The notes under the pieces: model-generated
What the model saw: only the letters and a program-made list of their open reading frames with translations
Told to the model about the DNA's origin: nothing
Databases searched by the model: none
Assembly: GCA_021793215.1 (NCBI GenBank)
Contig: JAJYTE010000003.1
Span: 57,920-121,919, forward strand
Direction of reading: 5' to 3'
Length of the DNA stretch: 64,000 nt
Source: Bacillota bacterium
GTDB taxonomy: Bacteria > Bacillota > Sulfobacillia > JAJZYS01 > JAJYTV01
In this document: piece by piece, positions 29,161 through 38,486 of the stretch
Layout: each line of letters starts with the position of its first letter
Numbering within the stretch: the stretch's first letter is position 1
Position numbers and translations under genes: made by a program

Positions 29161-30512
29161 GCGGCTGGCGCCACGCTCTCAGGTGCTCCGCCTGCCGGCA
29201 CTGTCTTGCCGCGCACGTGGCCCTTTCCGCGGACGACGTACTTGTAGCTCGTCAGTTCCCGAAGGCCCATCGGTCCGCGGGCGTGCAGCTTCTGCGTCGA
29301 GATGCCGATCTCAACCCCGAATCCGAACTCGAAGCCGTCGGTGAAGCGGGTCGAGGCGTTGTGGTAGACGGCGGCCGCGTCCACCCGGGCGAGGAAGGCC
29401 TCGGCCGCTGCGCCGTCCTCGGTGACAATCGCCTCCGAGTGGCGCGTGCCGTAGACCGCAATGTGCTCGAGCGCGGCCTCCAGACCGTCGACGACGCGCA
29501 CGGCGAGCACCGGGGCGAGGTACTCCGTCTCCCAGTCCTCCTCGGTCGCCCGCAGGACCTCTTGGGGGCGCTCCCCTCCCAGGATCTCAAGGCCGTGCTC
29601 GCAGACGCGCAGGGCGACGCCGCGCTGCGTGAGCTCCGTCGCGATCCGGGGGAGCCACCGCGTCGCGACGTCCTCGTGCACGAGCAGCGTCTCCATCGCG
29701 TTGCAGACGGATGGGCGCTGCGTCTTCGCGTTGATCACGATCTCCTCGGCCATATCGAGGTCGGCCGCCCGGTCGACGAAGACGTGGCAGTTGCCGACGC
29801 CCGTCTCGATCACCGGCACCAGCGCGCGCTCGCCGACGTAGGAGATGAGGCCAGTCCCGCCGCGCGGGATCGCGAGGTCGACGACGCCCTTCGCCCGGAT
29901 CATCAGGTCGACGCTCTCGCGCTCGACGCGGTCGATGAACTGGACCGCCTGCACTGGCGCGCCCGCCGCCGCGAGTCCAACGTGGATGGCCGCTACGAGC
30001 GCCGCGTTCGAGTGCAGCGCCTCGCGTCCGCCGCGCAGGACGACGGCGTTGCCGGTCTTGAAGGCGATCGCTGCGGCGTCGACGGTGACGTTCGGCCGTG
30101 ACTCGTAGATGATCGCGACGACGCCGATCGGCACACAGACCTTGTCGATGCGCAGGCCGTCAGGCCGCTCGATCCGATCGAGCAGCGCGCCGATCGGGTC
30201 CTCGAGCTGCACCAGCACCTCCAGGCCCTCCTGCATCTGCCGGATACGCTGCTCGCTCAGCATCAGGCGGTCGATCCGCGTCGGGTCCATGCCCTGGCTG
30301 CGTGCGGCAGCGAGATCGGCGGCGTTCGCCGCGAGGATCCGGCCGCGCTCCTGCCAAAGCGCCTCAGCCACCGCGCGCAGCGCGGCGTTCTTCGCCTGGG
30401 GCGACATGCCAATCAGCGAGGGCAGTGCAGCGCGCGCCGCAAGAAGTCGCGCTCCGACGAACTCCTCAAGACCCTGGACCGACGACTCCGATGCCTGCGT
30501 CGACTGCTGCAT
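29151..30512 (-). CDS. proA: Glutamate-5-semialdehyde dehydrogenase (gamma-glutamyl phosphate reductase)
   Basis: 'VCVPIGVVAIIYESRPNVTVDAAAIAFKTGNAVVLRGG', 'HASTRFTDGFEFGFGVEIGISTQKLHARGPMGL' (reads YHNASTRFTDG). Confidence 0.95.
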   Translation of the reverse strand: MQQSTQASESSVQGLEEFVGARLLAARAALPSLIGMSPQAKNAALRAVAEALWQERGRILAANAADLAAARSQGMDPTRIDRLMLSEQRIRQMQEGLEVLVQLEDPIGALLDRIERPDGLRIDKVCVPIGVVAIIYESRPNVTVDAAAIAFKTGNAVVLRGGREALHSNAALVAAIHVGLAAAGAPVQAVQFIDRVERESVDLMIRAKGVVDLAIPRGGTGLISYVGERALVPVIETGVGNCHVFVDRAADLDMAEEIVINAKTQRPSVCNAMETLLVHEDVATRWLPRIATELTQRGVALRVCEHGLEILGGERPQEVLRATEEDWETEYLAPVLAVRVVDGLEAALEHIAVYGTRHSEAIVTEDGAAAEAFLARVDAAAVYHNASTRFTDGFEFGFGVEIGISTQKLHARGPMGLRELTSYKYVVRGKGHVRGKTVPAGGAPESVAPAAQP

Positions 30513-31635
30513 CGCGTGAAACCTCCCTCTCGACCGACATCTCACGGTGGTGCACGACCCGCAACTCGCGCGCCCGCCCACCGGCGGAGCGCTGCGCGAG
30601 CCATCCCTGCAGCTCCCAGGAGGAGTGGTTGACGATGCCCTTCGCGATCACCCGCCCGGACGGTGCGGCGAGTTCCACGACGTCGCCGGCCTGGAATGCG
30701 CCCGCCACCTCGACGACTCCGGGCAGCAGGAGACTCGCGGACCGCGAGAGCACCGCGTCGACGGCCCCTTCATCCAGAACCACCCTCCCCGCCGCGCGGG
30801 AGCCATGGATCATCCAGAGTTTCTTGCGCGGCGGCGGGTCCTGCCGCGCGTGGAAGGTGGTGCCGAGCTGCTCTCCCGCGATCGCCCGCTCCAGCACCCG
30901 CGGCTCAGCCGACGACACCACGAGCGTGTCGATGCCGGCGTCCATCGCGATGCGCGCGGCGGCGAGCTTCGTTCGCATGCCGCCAGTACCCATCTGCGAG
31001 CCGGAGCGCCCGGCCATCTCCGCCAGCGAATCCGTCACGTCCCACACGTCCGGGATCCTGTGGGCTTCGGGGACACGCTTCGGGTCCGCGTCGTAGAAGC
31101 CATCCGTATCGGTCAGCAGCACCAGAAGGCCCGCGTCCGCAACCATCGCCACGAGGCCAGCCAGGGTGTCGTTGTCGCCGAAGCGCAACTCCTCGACGGC
31201 CACCGTGTCGTTCTCATTGACGATCGGCAGTACGCCATGGCGCAAGAGCGTTCCAAGCGTGTTCCTGACGTGCACGTAGCGCCGGCGGTCCTCGAGGTCC
31301 GAACGCACCAGGAGGATCTGGGCGACCTCGATGGCCTGCGGGGCGAAGAGGTCCCGGTACGTTTCGATCAGAAGCCCTTGACCTACCGCCGCGGCGGACT
31401 GGCGCTCTCGCAGCGTCACCTCGCTGTGGCGCCATCCAAGCCGCGCGAGGCCTGCCGCAACCGCCCCCGACGAGACGAGAATCACCTCGGCGCCACCACT
31501 CCGCAGCGCGGCGACCTGCTGCGCCAGCGCGCGCATGCGTGGGCGCGAGAGCAGTCCGTCCGTTCCGGTGAGGCTGCTGGATCCTACCTTGACCACGATG
31601 CGCCGTGCCTTCACCAGAGGAACCTCCGATCTCAA
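30466..31635 (-). CDS. proB: Glutamate 5-kinase
   Basis: 'RRIVVKVGSSSLT', 'SSGAVAAGLARLGW', 'VNENDTVAVEELRFGDNDTLAG', C-terminal PUA domain. Confidence 0.95.
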   Translation of the reverse strand: MRSEVPLVKARRIVVKVGSSSLTGTDGLLSRPRMRALAQQVAALRSGGAEVILVSSGAVAAGLARLGWRHSEVTLRERQSAAAVGQGLLIETYRDLFAPQAIEVAQILLVRSDLEDRRRYVHVRNTLGTLLRHGVLPIVNENDTVAVEELRFGDNDTLAGLVAMVADAGLLVLLTDTDGFYDADPKRVPEAHRIPDVWDVTDSLAEMAGRSGSQMGTGGMRTKLAAARIAMDAGIDTLVVSSAEPRVLERAIAGEQLGTTFHARQDPPPRKKLWMIHGSRAAGRVVLDEGAVDAVLSRSASLLLPGVVEVAGAFQAGDVVELAAPSGRVIAKGIVNHSSWELQGWLAQRSAGGRARELRVVHHREMSVEREVSRDAAVDAGIGVVGPGS

Positions 31636-31647
31636 CCGCAGAAGGAA

Positions 31648-31691
31648 TGCATATTATGCAGAATTATACACGGATGCCGCTCTGCCGTCAA
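31648..31691 (-). promoter_or_regulatory. Sigma-A-type promoter for proBA with TGCATA-palindrome near TSS
   Basis: Minus strand TTGACG - 17 bp - TATAAT; TGCATA-t-TATGCA at 31648-31660. Confidence 0.7.
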
Positions 31692-31935
31692 CGTCCACCC
31701 ATGCACGAGAGTGCGTTTGGGATAGCGCGCCGAGCAGCATCTTGGCGGGTGCAATGCAAGGTTATGCGTAGGATCGGAAGCGGCAGAGGAGCGCTCCAAG
31801 GGCGGAGCGGCGTGGATGTGCAACCACGCCGCGCAATGTTATGGTATGGGAAACCGGGCGGGGGGAAACGGTAGTCCGCTTCCCCGGCCGCCTACGCAGC
31901 CACAGGTGGCGCGCGGTGTGATGGAGGAGAGCGCA

Positions 31936-33018
31936 ATGCAGACGATTCTGCTGATCGGTACCGCGAAGGGACTCTTCGTGTTCCAATCCGAGGACCGCGC
32001 TTCCTGGCGGCGCAGAGGGCCGGAGTTCGCCGAGACGCCAGTCTACGCAGCCGTGTTGGATGAGCGCAGCGGCACCATGTACGCCGGTGTCAACTCCGAG
32101 TTCTACGGTGCCTCGATCCGGCGTTCCAAGGATCTCGGGCAGACCTGGGACACCGGCGGGGAGGGCCTCGAGTACTCCGCGCAGGACCCTGAGAAGGTGC
32201 GTCGCGTCTGGTCCATCGTCCCGTCGGGAGCGAAGGAGCCGAACGTCGTCTACGCAGGTGTCGAGGCGAGCGGCCTCTTCCGATCCAACGACGGCGGCGA
32301 CACCTGGTCCGAGGTCGGGGCGCTGCGCGAGCACCCGACCCATGAACTCTGGGGACCCGGTGCCGGCGGCAAGTGCCTGCATACGATCGCAGTAGACCCC
32401 GCCGACTCCTCGCGCCTCTACATCGCCTGCTCCGCCGGCGGCTTCTACCGGAGCGACGACCAGGGCGCTTCCTGGACGCCGCGCAACGTCGGCCTCGAGG
32501 CCGAGTTCATGCCAGAGGACCAGCGCTTCCCCGTGGCGGGGCAGTGCGTGCATAAGTTCTCACTGAGCCCGACGCGGCCCGGACGAATCTGGCTGCAGAA
32601 CCACGGTGGGGTCTACCGCTCGGACGACGCCGGGGAGACGTGGATCGACGTCGGGGCGGGACTGCCCGCCGACTTCGGCTTCCCGGTGGTTGCGAATCCC
32701 AGGAACGAAGACGCGGCGTTCGTCATCCCGCTGCAGGGAGGCGACCACCGCTGGGCTCCCGGCGCACGGCTCGCGGTGTATGCGACGGAGGATGCGGGCG
32801 AGACGTGGCAGGCGCGCTCAGAGGGACTGCCGGCGGAGGCCTACACCAGCGCCTTGCGCGACGCGTTCCGCGCGGACGGCGCGGACCCGCTCGGCCTCTA
32901 CCTCGGGACCACTTCGGGCAGCCTCTTCGCCTCGAGAGACGCCGGGGCGCACTGGACCGAGATCGCACACCATCTGCCGCGCATCCACTCGGTGACCGCA
33001 TGGAGCCTTCCCGCGTGA
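31936..33018 (+). CDS. WD40/YVTN/BNR-repeat (sialidase-like propeller) protein
   Basis: Repeated 'S.DGG.TW'-type motifs: 'RSNDGGDTWSEV', 'RSDDQGASWTP', 'RSDDAGETWIDV', 'ATEDAGETWQ'. Confidence 0.88.
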   Translation: MQTILLIGTAKGLFVFQSEDRASWRRRGPEFAETPVYAAVLDERSGTMYAGVNSEFYGASIRRSKDLGQTWDTGGEGLEYSAQDPEKVRRVWSIVPSGAKEPNVVYAGVEASGLFRSNDGGDTWSEVGALREHPTHELWGPGAGGKCLHTIAVDPADSSRLYIACSAGGFYRSDDQGASWTPRNVGLEAEFMPEDQRFPVAGQCVHKFSLSPTRPGRIWLQNHGGVYRSDDAGETWIDVGAGLPADFGFPVVANPRNEDAAFVIPLQGGDHRWAPGARLAVYATEDAGETWQARSEGLPAEAYTSALRDAFRADGADPLGLYLGTTSGSLFASRDAGAHWTEIAHHLPRIHSVTAWSLPA

Positions 33019-33290
33019 TCGAGGTGCACCTGCCGCGGGATCTTGCCCGCGAGGTCGGTGCCGAGGCGGTGATCGCGGCGCCGCCTCAGGCGACGCTGGG
33101 GGAACTCCTGCGGGCGCTTGAGCAGAGCCATCCAGGACTCTTGCGGCGGATCACGGAACCGGGCGGCAGCCTGCGCCCACACATCAACGTGTTCATCGGC
33201 GAGCGCCTAGCGCGCGGCGCCGAGGGACCCGCGCTACCACTCGCCGACAGGGACGAGGTCTGGGTGATCCGGGCCATCTCCGGCGGCTGA
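33000..33290 (+). CDS. MoaD/ThiS-family protein
   Basis: Ubiquitin-like small protein 'TLGELLRALEQSHPGL..HINVFIGE...DEVWVIRAISGG' ending in GG; overlaps upstream stop. Confidence 0.85.
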   Translation: MEPSRVIEVHLPRDLAREVGAEAVIAAPPQATLGELLRALEQSHPGLLRRITEPGGSLRPHINVFIGERLARGAEGPALPLADRDEVWVIRAISGG

Positions 33291-33347
33291 TGAACGTTCC
33301 CCACTGACGCCAAGGAGGGCCCCGCGCTGCGAAGTCCCCGCTACGCC

Positions 33348-34238
33348 GTGATCTTTCTTGTGCTTGCGAACCTCTTCTGGTCGGGCAACTACGTCGCGGG
33401 GCGCTTCCTCTCGACCGCCATGCCGCCGCTCCTGCTCAACGGGATCCGCTGGACGGTCTCCGCCGCGATCCTGCTACTGCTCGTTCGCGCGCGGGGGGGT
33501 CGCACGCCGCTCGTACGGCATGCGCCGCTGCTCGGGCTCCTCGGGCTTGTGGGCATGTTCCTCTTCTCTGCGCTGACCTATCTCGGGCTGCAGCAGGTCC
33601 CCGCCGCCCAGGCCGGCATGATCTCCGGCCTGATACCCATCTTCATCATGCTGTTCGGTGCCGCGCTCACCGGAGAACGGCCAACGGCGCAGGGCGTCGT
33701 GGGCACCCTTCTGGCCGTCGTCGGCGTACTGGTGCTGATGGCAGGAAAGCTCGGTCATGGCGCGATATCCGGAACCGGCGCCCTCGAGCTTCTCGTCGCC
33801 GCGATCTGTTGGGGAGCCTACACCGCCCTCGGACGACGGTTCAAGGACCGGATGGGACCGCTCGAGATGACGGCCGGTGCGGCGGTCTTCGGCGCGATAC
33901 CGAGCATCGCGGCGGGTGCCCTGTCGCTGCAAGGCGCAACCTTGCACATGACGCCCGTCGCGTGGCTCGCGGTCGCCTACGTCAGCACTGTTGCGTCGGT
34001 CGTCGCGTACCTCGCGTGGAACAGCGGCGTGGCGGCGGTGGGCACCGTCCGCTCCGCGCCCTTTAGCAACCTACTGCCTGTGTTCACCGTGGTGCTCGGC
34101 ATCCTTCTGCTGGGAGAGCGGGTGACGCTGCTCGAGGCACTGGGCGGCGCCCTGACGGTCGTGGGTGCGCTCCTCTCGCAGACAAGGAGGAGCGCTGCCG
34201 GTCCGCCGGTGGCGCCGAAAGAGCAGGTCGCACCGTGA
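33348..34238 (+). CDS. EamA/DMT-family transporter
   Basis: 10-TM EamA pattern; 'FWSGNYVAGRFL', 'LLGERVTLLEALGGALTVVGALL'. Confidence 0.9.
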   Translation: MIFLVLANLFWSGNYVAGRFLSTAMPPLLLNGIRWTVSAAILLLLVRARGGRTPLVRHAPLLGLLGLVGMFLFSALTYLGLQQVPAAQAGMISGLIPIFIMLFGAALTGERPTAQGVVGTLLAVVGVLVLMAGKLGHGAISGTGALELLVAAICWGAYTALGRRFKDRMGPLEMTAGAAVFGAIPSIAAGALSLQGATLHMTPVAWLAVAYVSTVASVVAYLAWNSGVAAVGTVRSAPFSNLLPVFTVVLGILLLGERVTLLEALGGALTVVGALLSQTRRSAAGPPVAPKEQVAP

Positions 34239-34252
34239 CGTCCTACGCCGCG

Positions 34253-34500
34253 CGCAGTCTTCGGGTCGCGCGGGCGTTGTCTTCGGCGTGCTGGTCACAA
34301 GTGGCCTGTTCAGCTCTGGCGACGCCATGGAAATCTCGCAGTATTGGCTCGCCCAGTGGTGTCTACCAGTCTTACACTGCACCAGCAAAAGGCCGGACGG
34401 CATCGGGTCTTTCCCGTCGTCGCCCGCCTCCTCGGTCGTCTGGGTCGTGAAACCCATCGCGCGCAGGAGGTGGGCGCACTTCTGCTCGAAGGCGATCCCC
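34253..34500 (-). pseudogene. Possible remnant of an Mrr-type restriction endonuclease domain
   Basis: 'GIAFEQKCAHLLRAMGFTTQTTEEAGDDGKD......LLLVQCKTG' resembles Mrr_cat core; no intact gene. Confidence 0.35.
34261..34304 (+). repeat. 44-bp imperfect direct repeat, copy A
   Basis: 40/44 identity with 35938-35981. Confidence 0.8.
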
Positions 34501-34642
34501 TGCTGCGGTGGAGGCGTCGAGGCGGGGAATGATCTGTCCCCGGTTCGGAACACCCGGAACCGAGCCAGGACTCGCAGGTTCATAGATCGATTGCAACCCA
34601 CTCGCAGGTCGCTTTCACGTACCTCCCATCCCGTGGATGGGT

Positions 34643-35500
34643 CTAGCCCCCGGCCATCTTGGCGTCGCCTCCGGACATTCGCTCGAACGCGCGGCGGAGT
34701 GCCCTTGCCCCTTCGACCATCTCTTCAGGGGTGATGCCAGCAAACCCGAGTACAAGCGCACCTTCATCCTGCGGCAGCTCAGCCATCTGGGAAAGTGGGA
34801 GGGTACATACGCCGCAATCCATGGCCGATTTCGCAAAATCTACGTCGGAAACGCCTTTTGCCAGCCGCCCTACGAGGTGCAGGCCAGCGTCCGGGGACGC
34901 GACTCGAAACAGGTTGCCCGTTTCGGATGGGAGTATCAGCACGAGTGCGTCCCGTCGCTCGGCGTAGAGGGATCGCAGTCGCCGGATGTGCTTTTGGTAG
35001 CGTCCCTCGCGCATGAACAAGGACAAGGCTGACTGTAGGAGCACGGGCGACCCACGATCGTGGAAGCCTCGCAGCGTTCGGAACGCCCCCACGAGTCCCC
35101 GCGGAACGACCATGTACCCGAGCCTCATCCCGGAGAAGAGCACCTTGCTGAACGTGCCGACGTGGATCACGCGCCCCGAGTCCGTCAATGTGTAGAGTGG
35201 CCCGAGAGGGCGCCCGGTATAGCGGAACTCGCTGTCGTAGTCGTCTTCGAGAATCCATGCTCCTTGACTCTCGGCCCACGCTACGAGCGCGAGCCTTGTG
35301 CTAGGCTCATCTTCACTCCGAGTGGGTATTGATGGGACGGCGTGACGTGTAGAAGCCGCGCGTGCGGGTGGGGCTGCCGGTTGGTCGAGCGCGCTCATAA
35401 CGGTCGGGCGAGACACCCCGAGCGTTGCCGTGAGCGTCCGAGAGGAAGGGATGCGGAGATTGGGTCCCCGGCGACATCGGATCGGAAGTCGTTTCGCCAA
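34643..35500 (-). pseudogene. MocR-type (GntR-HTH/aminotransferase) regulator, internally deleted and frameshifted
   Basis: HTH piece 'IPSSRTLTATLGVSRPTV' next to aminotransferase half 'LALVAWAESQGAWILEDDYDSEFRYTGRPLGPL'; 'TPSHQYPLGVKM' readable in another frame. Confidence 0.75.
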
Positions 35501-35800
35501 GGAATTGTCGTCGGCGTCTCAAACCCGAAGACGGTGGTGTTCATGGCGGCCATCCTGCCGCAGTTCGTCACGCCTGCCGCAGGGGATGTGGCCGCCCAGA
35601 TCCTCCTTCTAGGACTCGTGTTCTCCGTGGTCGCCATCATGATAGACACGGCTTGGGCGTTGGCGGCCGGCGCATTCAGGACTTGGTTTGAGCGCTCTCC
35701 TCGGCGACTTGAGACCATCGGAGGGGCTGGCGGGGTCGCTATTGCCGCGGTGGGGGCAGTCCTTCTTGCACCGGGGCGCCACCATGGACGCTCGTTGAAG
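35480..35800 (+). pseudogene. LysE-family transporter, C-terminal fragment
   Basis: 'FRQGIVVGVSNPKTVVFMAAILPQFVTPAAGDVAAQILLLGLVFSVVAIMIDTAWALAAG'; N-terminal half missing. Confidence 0.7.
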
Positions 35801-35937
35801 GTTCGGCAAATCCGCCGATGGATGACGCCAGGCACTGTCCCCAAGGGTCGTCGAGCGCTATCGCAGGGAGGTCCCGATCTACGACACAGGGCCACGACCG
35901 CGAGTGCAACGTATCGTGCTGATCGATGTGCTGGGTA

Positions 35938-35981
35938 TCGGGTCGCGCTGGCGTGGTCTTCGGCGTGCTGCGCACAAGTGG
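35938..35981 (+). repeat. 44-bp imperfect direct repeat, copy B
   Basis: 40/44 identity with 34261-34304. Confidence 0.8.
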
Positions 35982-35985
35982 TGCA

Positions 35986-36807
35986 TCAGTAGTCCTGCGC
36001 GAGATGCCGCCGAATCCACGGGACGGCGAAGTCGACGAGCGCCGGCATCTCGAGCAGTAGGCATGTCGCCGAGCCGACCGGTCCGGCGCGGTACGGGTTC
36101 TCGGCCTCGTAGTCCGTGCCAAGTGCCGGGAACACCTCATCCGTATCGAGATGCTCCAAGTCGGAGTAGGTCACCCAGCGGCGCAGGCCATCGACCATGA
36201 CGGACGCGCCCTGCGTGCAGCGCGACGCGACTGGTGCGCGGTACTCCGCGAGGTGCAAGGACGTGTTGGACTCATGCCCGACGCCCAGCAGAAGGATCCG
36301 CGCACCCATGGTGTACAGGCGCGCGAGCGGCGAGTGCTCCCCCAGGCCGTCGTCCAGCGCGTGGGGGGAGATGATCGCCTCGGCGCCCGGCCCGAGCGCG
36401 GCGAAGGAGTGCGCCGGGTGGGCGCTGCGCAGGACGCCCGGCCAGGTGCGGAAGAGTTCCGGGATGCTGCCCATCCCGCGGGTCGGGGTGCGGGCGGGAT
36501 CGTAGGCCGGCATCTCCTGACGGATGACCGGCCACCAGCTCGCGGGGACTGGCGGGTCGATCCAGTCTGCGGGATCGGTGTTGCCCGCGGACTGGGTTGG
36601 CATCACGAGGTTGCCGCGTTCGCCGAGCACGTCACAGAGCGCCTGGATCACCGCGACGGGCCCGCCAGCGACCCAGCCGATCGCGCTCAGAGAGGAATGC
36701 ACGATCACTGTGTCGCCGGTGTGCAGGCCCAGGGCAAGCAGATCGGCCGCGAGGCTCCTACGCGTGCGCGGCGCTGCGATCCCTTCGACCGTTTCCCCTT
36801 CCGACAT
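35986..36807 (-). CDS. AAC(3)-family aminoglycoside N-acetyltransferase-like protein
   Basis: 'GDTVIVHSSLSAIGWVAGGPVAVIQALCDVLGERGNLVMPTQS', 'HPAHSFAALGPGAEAII'. Confidence 0.85.
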   Translation of the reverse strand: MSEGETVEGIAAPRTRRSLAADLLALGLHTGDTVIVHSSLSAIGWVAGGPVAVIQALCDVLGERGNLVMPTQSAGNTDPADWIDPPVPASWWPVIRQEMPAYDPARTPTRGMGSIPELFRTWPGVLRSAHPAHSFAALGPGAEAIISPHALDDGLGEHSPLARLYTMGARILLLGVGHESNTSLHLAEYRAPVASRCTQGASVMVDGLRRWVTYSDLEHLDTDEVFPALGTDYEAENPYRAGPVGSATCLLLEMPALVDFAVPWIRRHLAQDY

Positions 36808-36840
36808 GGGCTCCTCCTTTTGCCAAGGGCCTAGCCACCC

Positions 36841-37728
36841 TTAGCGTAGCTGCAGGCGCCGGCTGGCCTCGCGCGTCATCTCCGGGAGCTGTGGCGTGAG
36901 GGCTGGAAACTCAAAGCCGATCTCCCGAGCGCGCGCCGCCGAGGTGCGCAGCGTCGCTCCCATCGCGTAGGGTGAGCGGCTCGCATCGTCCGGAGCCACC
37001 ACGGCGAAGCGGGGAGTGGCGTCCAGCGTCGATCCGATCTCCGCGCAGATCGAGTGCACGCTGTGGGTGTCCTCACTCGCGCAGTTGATCGGGCCGACGA
37101 ACGGCGTCTCGCTGAGGAAGTGAAGGAAATCTGCCGCATCCCAGGCCGTCACGAAACTGATCTCGTGTTCCTCCGCGTCGACGCCGATCTCCTCCCCGCG
37201 CGCGATGCGCGAGACGTGGAAGTCGAATCGGCCGGTGTAGTCGTCCGTTCCGGAGACCACCATCGAGACCCGAGCGGCGACCACCGGACAGCGCGCATGG
37301 CGGAAGAAGTAGGCCTCCGCCTGCCGTTTGCCCTCGGCGTACGTGAACTGGGCCGCGTCCAGGTCGTAGGGGTAGGCGTCGGGCGCGAACGCCTCCTCCT
37401 CCAGCGGTGCGTCCTGCGGCGTGTAGACCGCCATTGTCGAGGTGAAGACGTAGCGACCGACCCGGTCGCCGAGTGCGTCGAGCGCCGCCTTCGCCTCCCT
37501 TGGCGTGTAGCAGATCTGGTCGTACACGAGATCGAAGCGGCGACCCTCGAGCGCCGCGGCGAGCGCCGCGGCGTCGGAGCGGTCAGCGCGGATCCGCTCT
37601 GGGGCGTCCCCGAGATCGTCCCGCACCCGGCCACGCGTCAGGACCGTCAGGCGGTGCCCGTCCCGGAGGAGGCGACGCGCGAGACGAAGGCCGAAGAACC
37701 GGGTCCCACCGAACATCAGAACATCCAC
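36841..37728 (-). CDS. NAD-dependent epimerase/dehydratase family protein
   Basis: 'VLMFGGTRFFGLRLARRLLRDGHRLTVLTRG' Rossmann; start GTG inferred. Confidence 0.9.
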   Translation of the reverse strand: MDVLMFGGTRFFGLRLARRLLRDGHRLTVLTRGRVRDDLGDAPERIRADRSDAAALAAALEGRRFDLVYDQICYTPREAKAALDALGDRVGRYVFTSTMAVYTPQDAPLEEEAFAPDAYPYDLDAAQFTYAEGKRQAEAYFFRHARCPVVAARVSMVVSGTDDYTGRFDFHVSRIARGEEIGVDAEEHEISFVTAWDAADFLHFLSETPFVGPINCASEDTHSVHSICAEIGSTLDATPRFAVVAPDDASRSPYAMGATLRTSAARAREIGFEFPALTPQLPEMTREASRRLQLR

Positions 37729-37751
37729 GTCCTGCCCCTCCTTTGGAACGG

Positions 37752-38357
37752 TCAGTCCACGACGGCGCCGAGCGAGCGCGCGAGTGCGATGGCTCCCTCG
37801 AGGTCGAGTTTGACGTCGGTCACCTGCACGGCACCCAGGTCGACACCGCCGAGCTGCGCGCCTCGGAGGTCGGCACCGCGCAGCCTCGCGCCGTGCAGGA
37901 GCGCCTGGCTGAGGTCGGCGCCGCGCAGGTCGACTCCTTGCAGGTTGCAGCCCTGCAGGTCCGCCTCGCGCAGACGCACTCCCGCGAGGCGCAGCCGGCG
38001 CAGGTCCAGTCCGCGCAGGGAGCAAAGCGACCAGTCGCCGCCCTCCACCTCGAGCCCGCCGAGGTTCGCCTCGTCGAAGCGGCTGCCCATCATCCTGCAC
38101 TCGGTGAGCACGGCGGCGAGCGGAGCGGACGCGCCGCGGAAGTCGCAGGTCAGGAAGCTGCAGCCGCGCGCTGAGATCCCGTTGAGATCGCAGCCAAGGA
38201 ACCGGCACTCGGAGAACGTGCAGTCCTTCAGTACCGCCTGCGAGAAGCGGGCTGCGCCGAAGTCGCACCGCTCGAAGGTGCAGGCGCGCAGGTTCGCCCC
38301 TTCGAAGTCGCGGCGCGCGAACGACTGGTCGACGAAGTGCTGGCCGTCAAGATCCAC
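37752..38357 (-). CDS. Pentapeptide-repeat protein
   Basis: Tandem A(D/N)LxG-type pentapeptides e.g. 'LREADLQGCNLQGVDLRGADLSQALLHGARLRGADLRGAQLGGVDLG'. Confidence 0.93.
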   Translation of the reverse strand: MDLDGQHFVDQSFARRDFEGANLRACTFERCDFGAARFSQAVLKDCTFSECRFLGCDLNGISARGCSFLTCDFRGASAPLAAVLTECRMMGSRFDEANLGGLEVEGGDWSLCSLRGLDLRRLRLAGVRLREADLQGCNLQGVDLRGADLSQALLHGARLRGADLRGAQLGGVDLGAVQVTDVKLDLEGAIALARSLGAVVD

Positions 38358-38486
38358 GCCGCATCGCCTCCATCCATGGGAGTGTTCCACGGCGAAGGCC
38401 GCGTTCCTACGGCGAGCTCGCGCAGGCGATCGGCCACCGCTAGGGAAACTTTGGGGTAGAGGGAAGGTTACTACGGAGGCGAGACC

